From JACCZZ01 sp044227805 (GTDB taxonomy: Bacteria > Bacteroidota > Bacteroidia > Chitinophagales > UBA10324): a stretch of DNA of 28,927 nucleotides. The position numbers and the translations under genes are program-made. Positions 24,782 to 28,927 of the stretch are shown here, one piece after another. The notes beneath the pieces are model-generated. The model had not been told where the DNA came from and ran no database searches. It was given only the letters and a program-made list of their open reading frames with translations. The stretch is from contig JBGAWA010000050.1 of the NCBI GenBank assembly GCA_044227805.1, forward strand, positions 1-28,927, in the 5' to 3' direction. How positions within the stretch are numbered: position 1 is the stretch's first letter; each line of letters starts with the position of its first letter.

Positions 24782-26080
24782 TCAGGGAGTGGATTCGCTG
24801 ATCTTTTTCACCAGCACTTTGTCCACTCTTTTACCATCCATATCCATCACTTCAAAATAGTATTCCCTGAAAATAAAGCTGTCGGCTTCTTTTGGTATTC
24901 TGCCCAGGTGATGCATCATAAAGCCACCCAGTGTATTATAATTCCCGGCCTCTTCATCGGATAGATCCTGGATGTTGAGTGTTTCACTCCAGTCATGTGT
25001 CTGCATCATACCATCAATCAGCCATGAACCGTCTGCGCGTTTTACTGCTTCTTCCTGCACCTGTTGATTCGTGACGCGGATATTTCCAAAAATAGATTCC
25101 ACCACATCATGCAAGGTTACAATGCCTTCGAGTGATCCATACTCATTCACTACCAGGCTGACATGGTTACCGGTATTACGGAAGTTTTCCAGCAGTTCCA
25201 GCGCCGGCATTGACTCCGGCACATATAATGGCTGTGTAATAAGATCCGATAAATCCCAGGGTTGATGCTTGCTGATCTGTATCAGGATGTCTTTGATGGA
25301 AGCGATGCCGATTATGTTATCCAGGTTTTTTTTGCAGACAGGAAAATTAGTATGTACACTTTGTTCTATCAGCTTGTGTATATCCTCCAGTGATGCTTCG
25401 CTGTCGATCCAAACAATATCATTGCGGTGCGTCATCAGGGTGCTGGCATTGCGGTCGGCCGTCCGGAAAATGCTTCGCATCATATCCGATTCCTGCTGTT
25501 CGAGCACACCGTATTGCCTTCCTTGTTCAATCAGGTGTTTGAGTTCGTCTTCCGTGACCGGTGGTTCATTCGTGCTTTTATTAAGCCGGATGATCCGCAA
25601 AATGAATTTGGTTGAAATGCTCAATAGCCAGATGAACGGCGAAGCGACATAATATAATAACTGCATCAGCGGCGCCAGTGCGATGGCTATCGGTTCCGGC
25701 CTTGTCATGCCGATCGTCTTGGGCACAAGCTCTCCTAAAACAAGCGTGAGAAATGTGGTGGTAACGATGGTGACCACAAATCCAAGCACATTGGCATATT
25801 TGCCCATCCATTCAATTTGAGAGAAGTCTGATGAAAGCCGGTCAGCGACTTCTGTGCCGCCATAAGCACCGGCAATAATACTCACCGCCGTCATGCCAAT
25901 CTGTACGGTTGGAAGAAAGCGGTGTGGATCTTTGGCCAGGTTGTAAGCTATTTTAGCCCGCCAGTTTCCATGCTTTGCCAGTTTTTCGAGCCGTAGTTTT
26001 CGCGAAGAGATCAGTGCCACTTCAGCCATGGCAAACAGGCCATTGAAAATAGTGAGGAACAGTATGATCAGGTATTCCAT
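24782..26080 (-). CDS. CNNM/CBS-domain membrane protein (HlyC/CorC family)
   Basis: The 432-residue protein belongs to the family often labelled hemolysin or CorC, related to CNNM magnesium transporters. It has an N-terminal DUF21/CNNM membrane domain (about 1-165, with four hydrophobic segments and EVALISSRKLRLEKLAKHG in the first loop), a CBS pair (about 215-335, with NFPVCKKNLDNIIGIASIKD and LVVNEYGSLEGIVTLHDVVE), and a CorC_HlyC domain (about 345-428). CBS domains bind adenine nucleotides and gate transport. The likely role is export of Mg2+ or Co2+; haemolysis is not implied. It stands alone, converging with the frameshifted secreted gene. Confidence 0.92.
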   Translation of the reverse strand: MEYLIILFLTIFNGLFAMAEVALISSRKLRLEKLAKHGNWRAKIAYNLAKDPHRFLPTVQIGMTAVSIIAGAYGGTEVADRLSSDFSQIEWMGKYANVLGFVVTIVTTTFLTLVLGELVPKTIGMTRPEPIAIALAPLMQLLYYVASPFIWLLSISTKFILRIIRLNKSTNEPPVTEDELKHLIEQGRQYGVLEQQESDMMRSIFRTADRNASTLMTHRNDIVWIDSEASLEDIHKLIEQSVHTNFPVCKKNLDNIIGIASIKDILIQISKHQPWDLSDLITQPLYVPESMPALELLENFRNTGNHVSLVVNEYGSLEGIVTLHDVVESIFGNIRVTNQQVQEEAVKRADGSWLIDGMMQTHDWSETLNIQDLSDEEAGNYNTLGGFMMHHLGRIPKEADSFIFREYYFEVMDMDGKRVDKVLVKKISESTP

Positions 26081-26379
26081 AGGATTGTACTGTGCAGTTG
26101 GGTGCGAAGTACGAATTTTTTGCGGAGGAAAAGGATTTAACGCGGATTTTTCAATTAAAAAATTCAGCTATGTTTAGATGAAAAGGTGCAGTTGGTAATC
26201 TGCTGTGTCCAAAAAATAAAATGCTTTGCAAACCTCCAGGAGTTCTTTTTCGGGATACCGCCTGCAGAAAAGCAGGAGCAGAGCATGGGAAGTTTTATTT
26301 CACCAGGGCAGCAGCGTAAAGCGCAGCAAATACAATCCGCCATTCAGCATCAGAAGCACGCACTAATTATAGAGTTTCA
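26081..26379. other. Gene-free spacer
   Basis: This 299-base gap holds no gene that I can support. A plus-strand frame (26186-26479) runs into the next gene and lacks coding character. No terminator hairpin is obvious for the sigma-factor operon that ends at 26380. Confidence 0.5.
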
Positions 26380-27183
26380 TCAATCGTCAATCACCTTAGA
26401 CAACGTGCAACTGCTGCCTCCTACACTCAGTGAGATCTGTGACCTGCTGTTGAGTAATTCATGCGTGATGGAGGAGTAGAGTTCATTGAAGCGTAAAACC
26501 AAATCGGGATTTTGCGCTTCGCCGTTTACCACAAAGGAATTTAATGAGAAAGTGAATTGCAGATTCACTGAGTCCTTGATAATATGTTCACTGATCAGTG
26601 CTTTTAAAAAAGCCTTGATCCATGCATCTTCGCCATCAAAGGTGCAATAGTTGGAGGTATAGGTTCGGATGCGAATGGGTGTCGTGTCGGTTTCCTGATT
26701 TTCCAATGCGAAATCTTTACTGGAGGATTGACCATTTGTTTCGACAGTGTTTTTATTGGCCCTGCCAGCCGGATGAAGCAAAGAAGCAGTTTTCTTTACA
26801 TCAGAAAAAATCACCGGTTTGTATTCTTTTGCCGGATCATCTTCTTTAGTACTGAGATTTTTCTTTTTCTTCTCAGGGATACTTTTCTTTTCAGGTGTTT
26901 GCGTTGTTGTGGTCTGTTGCTGAACAGCGGGTGTAGGCGTTTTAATCGGAGTATTCACTTTCACTGGCTGCGGGGAGGTAATCAGCAAGATTGCTGCAAG
27001 GGTGGAAATGGTGATGGTAGCCATCAGCATGTTGGTAAAATTCAACCAACTGCGCAGGCTGAATGTATCACCGGTTGATTGTACGGGTTGTTGCAATACA
27101 AATTGCCGGATTTGTTCAAAATCCACTTCCAGCGGTGCTTGCCTGATGGCTGAAAAAGTTTTATCGATTTCCGTTTTGCGCAT
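26380..27183 (-). CDS. Membrane-anchored partner of the ECF sigma factor, likely anti-sigma
   Basis: The 267-residue protein has a short N-terminal cytoplasmic part (1-45), one membrane helix (about 49-70), a Thr/Pro/Gln/Lys-rich linker (71-125) with a KKKKN cluster, and a C-terminal globular domain of about 90 residues starting near TYTSNYCTFDGEDAWIKAF. It starts 4 bases after the sigma-factor gene. The layout, an inner segment with one helix and an outer domain, is that of anti-sigma factors, but the N-terminal part lacks a clear zinc-binding HxxxCxxC motif. The function is inferred from position and topology only. The C-terminal domain is unknown to me. Confidence 0.65.
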   Translation of the reverse strand: MRKTEIDKTFSAIRQAPLEVDFEQIRQFVLQQPVQSTGDTFSLRSWLNFTNMLMATITISTLAAILLITSPQPVKVNTPIKTPTPAVQQQTTTTQTPEKKSIPEKKKKNLSTKEDDPAKEYKPVIFSDVKKTASLLHPAGRANKNTVETNGQSSSKDFALENQETDTTPIRIRTYTSNYCTFDGEDAWIKAFLKALISEHIIKDSVNLQFTFSLNSFVVNGEAQNPDLVLRFNELYSSITHELLNSRSQISLSVGGSSCTLSKVIDD

Positions 27184-27187
27184 GTGT

Positions 27188-27736
27188 TCAGAGAAAGATG
27201 GTAAAAAGCACTTTTGTTTTCAGAACCGAATGGATGGCCGGCCTTTCATCACTCAACAGATCTTTCAGTTTCTGCCGGGCGCGGCTCAGCCTCGTTTTGA
27301 CCGCGCCTTCCGTGGTTCGTTGCATCTCACTGATTTCTCGGATACTGAATCCGTTCACTTCAAAAAGAATTACAGCCTCATTTTCTTTTACACGTAGTAG
27401 ATTCAGTGCCTTATAGATAAATTGCACATCCATGGCCACTTCAGGATTGCCGAGTTTGCTCTCTAATCTCAATACTGTCTTCTCATCATACCCAGCCTTG
27501 AATTTCTGTCGCCGCAACAGGTTTTTCACAATGTTATTGGCAACACCAATCATATAAGGCAATAATTTGCTTTTATCATTTATCCTTTCATAGTGTTGTA
27601 AGGTGGCGAGGATGGAATCCTGCACCAGGTCTTCCGTTTCCATTAGTCCATAAGCACTACTGCTGCAATAACGGGTGAATCGTTCGTGCACGGGTTCATA
27701 ACGCAGTAAGAAGTCCTGTTGGTTTTCAGCAGTCAT
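27188..27736 (-). CDS. ECF-type RNA polymerase sigma factor
   Basis: The 182-residue protein is a sigma-70 family member of the extracytoplasmic-function group. Region 2 is at about 17-80 (METEDLVQDSILATLQHYE, then YMIGVANNIVKNLLRRQK). Region 4, a helix-turn-helix, is at about 105-160 (VILFEVNGFSIREISEMQRT followed by TEGAVKTRLSRARQKL). There is no region 1 or 3, as expected. It starts an operon with the membrane-anchored partner 4 bases downstream. Regulon and signal are unknown. A 7-bp inverted repeat at 27767-27793 precedes it. Confidence 0.95.
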   Translation of the reverse strand: MTAENQQDFLLRYEPVHERFTRYCSSSAYGLMETEDLVQDSILATLQHYERINDKSKLLPYMIGVANNIVKNLLRRQKFKAGYDEKTVLRLESKLGNPEVAMDVQFIYKALNLLRVKENEAVILFEVNGFSIREISEMQRTTEGAVKTRLSRARQKLKDLLSDERPAIHSVLKTKVLFTIFL

Positions 27737-27766
27737 CTCCGAAACATCAGATAATCGTTGGTAGTA

Positions 27767-27793
27767 TGTAACCTCAGTAAAAAAAAGGTTACA
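27767..27793. repeat. 7-bp inverted repeat upstream of the sigma factor
   Basis: TGTAACC (27767-27773) and GGTTACA (27787-27793) are exact inverse complements with a 13-base A-rich spacer. It lies 31 bases upstream of the sigma gene and could be an operator or a leader hairpin. The remaining gap up to the tRNA at 28033 holds no gene. Confidence 0.4.
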
Positions 27794-28032
27794 ACGGTTG
27801 CTTCATCATTTTCTTGCAGCAGGAATATGACAATCAACACGGTTTTTTAAACTCGTATTTGTAGTTTAACGCAGTAACGGGTTTAATGGGTTAAGCTGAT
27901 CAATTTGGGGTTGGATGATAAATTCCCTCGAGTTCCGCTTGCTCCCCGAAAGGGCTTACAACTTAGATATGGCGGTACAAGTAAGTTAATCAGGTTGCAT
28001 TAAATCTAAAAGGAGCATCATAATTTGTTAAG

Positions 28033-28118
28033 TGCCCCAGGCGGGAATCGAACCCGCACCGCCGTTGCGGGCGACAGGATTTTAAGTCCTGCGTGTCTAC
28101 CAGTTCCACCACCAGGGC
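28033..28118 (-). tRNA. tRNA-Leu (anticodon TAA)
   Basis: The minus strand folds as an 86-base class II tRNA: acceptor GCCCTGG with CTGGGGC and discriminator A; anticodon stem CAGGA/TCCTG with loop CTTAAAA, giving anticodon TAA; a long variable arm (GTCGCCCGCAACGGCG), as in tRNA-Leu; and a T arm GCGGG-TTCGATT-CCCGC. CCA is not encoded. It lies 137 bases after the tRNA-Gly on the same strand. Confidence 0.97.
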
Positions 28119-28255
28119 AATGAGAATTCGATGATGCCAGAGCACATCAAAAAAGTGGATAACCTTAGAAGCAATGAACAAAAGGTAAACGAAGCAATAT
28201 CGGGCTATCGAACATCATCCAATAGCTGCTCCCAATAGGCAACTGCGCTCGAATG

Positions 28256-28328
28256 AGCGGGAGACGAGACTCGAACTCGCGACCCCAACCTTGGCAAGGT
28301 TGTGCTCTACCAACTGAGCTACTCCCGC
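28256..28328 (-). tRNA. tRNA-Gly (anticodon GCC)
   Basis: The 73-base minus-strand tRNA has acceptor GCGGGAG/CTCCCGC with discriminator T, usual for glycine, D arm AGCTCAGTTGGTAGAGC, anticodon stem-loop CAACC-TTGCCAA-GGTTG (anticodon GCC), and T arm GCGAG-TTCGAGT-CTCGT with one G-T pair. CCA is not encoded. It lies upstream of the tRNA-Leu and may share its transcript. Confidence 0.97.
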
Positions 28329-28590
28329 TTGTTTGAATAATTTGAAGTGATTGAACAGTACCTTGATTCGCGCTGTCCTGATCCCTTCTCGAATTCCAAC
28401 GGAGCGCAAATATAAACAAATCAGAAAGGGAAAAACAAATTGTGATTCGGGCTTTTTTATGACAGGAAGGGATCAAATCATTTTTCAAGGGAGAATTCAT
28501 AATGTTTCTAAAGCGAAAATGAAAAGGATTCTGTTGAAGCCTGATAGGTGAAGGGCGATTACTGTGCTGAATTTCGGGTAAATTGCAGGT

Positions 28591-28927
28591 ATGAAATTCG
28601 TTTTTACCCATAGCAGGGTTGGTTTATTGCTGGTGATGTTGCTTCGCTTTTCCTGCCAGCTTGTTTTTGCGCAATACACCGGTCTGGTTTGCAATTCAGG
28701 TAATTGCCTGACCGGTGATGACTGGTACCTGGTGAGTGACAGCAATGTGATCAGTGAAGATTTTGTCGGTGTTTTCCCGGGAATGGCATTTGAAAACGCC
28801 GCTGCCACAAATCTTATCAGTATCAAAAACATACCGATGGCGGTGTATGGCAAGGACAAAATGTATGATGCCGGATCGGAGAAGACTTTTTATATAGACC
28901 TCTGTTTTCCAAAAAACTTTTACTCCG
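28591..28927 (+). CDS. Secreted protein of unknown function, 3'-truncated by the window edge
   Basis: An ATG at 28591 opens a frame that stays open to the last base (112 full codons). The product starts with a signal peptide (VGLLLVMLLRFSCQLVFAQ, cleaved near residue 28) and continues as a polar exported domain with YTGLVCNSGNCLTGDDWYLV just after it. The Cys pair CNSGNC and a later Cys suggest a disulfide-bearing domain. I recognise no family. The missing 3' part may hold further domains or a T9SS sorting domain. It diverges from tRNA-Gly with a 262-base gap. Confidence 0.7.
   Translation, partial: MKFVFTHSRVGLLLVMLLRFSCQLVFAQYTGLVCNSGNCLTGDDWYLVSDSNVISEDFVGVFPGMAFENAAATNLISIKNIPMAVYGKDKMYDAGSEKTFYIDLCFPKNFYS

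Noticed and set aside
26186..26479. Plus-strand open frame of 97 codons
   Set aside because: It overlaps the 3' end of the sigma-partner gene on the other strand, has no family similarity and no promoter box.
27990..28181. Minus-strand open frame of 63 codons
   Set aside because: It lies over the tRNA-Leu gene, and its ELVDTQDLKS-type text is the known false protein produced by translating tRNA-Leu.
28165..28611. Minus-strand open frames over the second tRNA (also 28215-28409)
   Set aside because: They translate the tRNA-Gly gene (the familiar VAQLVEH/FESRL false-protein text).
1..28927. CRISPR arrays, insertion sequences, phage genes or rRNA
   Set aside because: I looked for regularly spaced repeats, transposase or integrase motifs, terminal inverted repeats and rRNA stretches and found none.

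Overview
The window looks like chromosomal DNA of a member of the Bacteroidota, most likely Chitinophagales or a neighbouring order. Four things point there: secreted proteins ending in type IX secretion (T9SS) sorting domains; protein families largely confined to that phylum (DUF3822, LVIVD and WG-repeat proteins, the Bacteroidota form of YebC); almost no Shine-Dalgarno sequences; and many copies of the Bacteroidota -7 promoter element TAnnTTTG close to start codons. Species cannot be read from the sequence.

Layout. 1-2360: the 3' part of a polyprenyl diphosphate synthase gene, converging on a gene for a long helical protein of unknown role. 2361-3665: a gene-poor stretch with three weakly supported small ORFs. 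One may encode a 55-residue membrane protein flanked by a promoter box and a perfect hairpin; another is a diverged HNH-nuclease-like protein. 3666-10141: a FemAB/GNAT-like acyltransferase and cell-envelope or secreted proteins (PKD + T9SS, an LVIVD lipoprotein, a beta-barrel-like protein, a TPR/WG-repeat protein). 10263-13249: the three-gene proton-translocating transhydrogenase operon pntAA-pntAB-pntB. 13330-15328: the operon DUF3822-rsmD-coaD. 15560-18968: a periplasmic thioredoxin-like protein with a clear terminator, ubiX, and a secreted seven-repeat T9SS protein. 19009-20660: an acyl-CoA carboxylase beta subunit. 21179-24747: yebC, a Rieske oxygenase alpha subunit, a small PspC protein, and a lamin-tail/Calx-beta secreted protein whose T9SS tail is broken by frameshifts. 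24782-27736: a CNNM/CBS membrane protein and an ECF sigma factor paired with a membrane-anchored partner. 28033-28328: tRNA-Leu(TAA) and tRNA-Gly(GCC). 28591-end: the start of another secreted protein.

Most genes are housekeeping: isoprenoid, CoA and NADPH supply, rRNA methylation, flavin prenylation, acyl-CoA carboxylation. They are mixed with single envelope genes, and the window holds no phage, insertion sequence, CRISPR array or large gene cluster. I found no clear new multi-gene system. The items most worth a second look are the small genes in 2361-3563, the triple frameshift in the T9SS tail at 24513-24747, the altered catalytic motif of RsmD, and the recurring TAnnTTTG boxes, which resolve several start codons.
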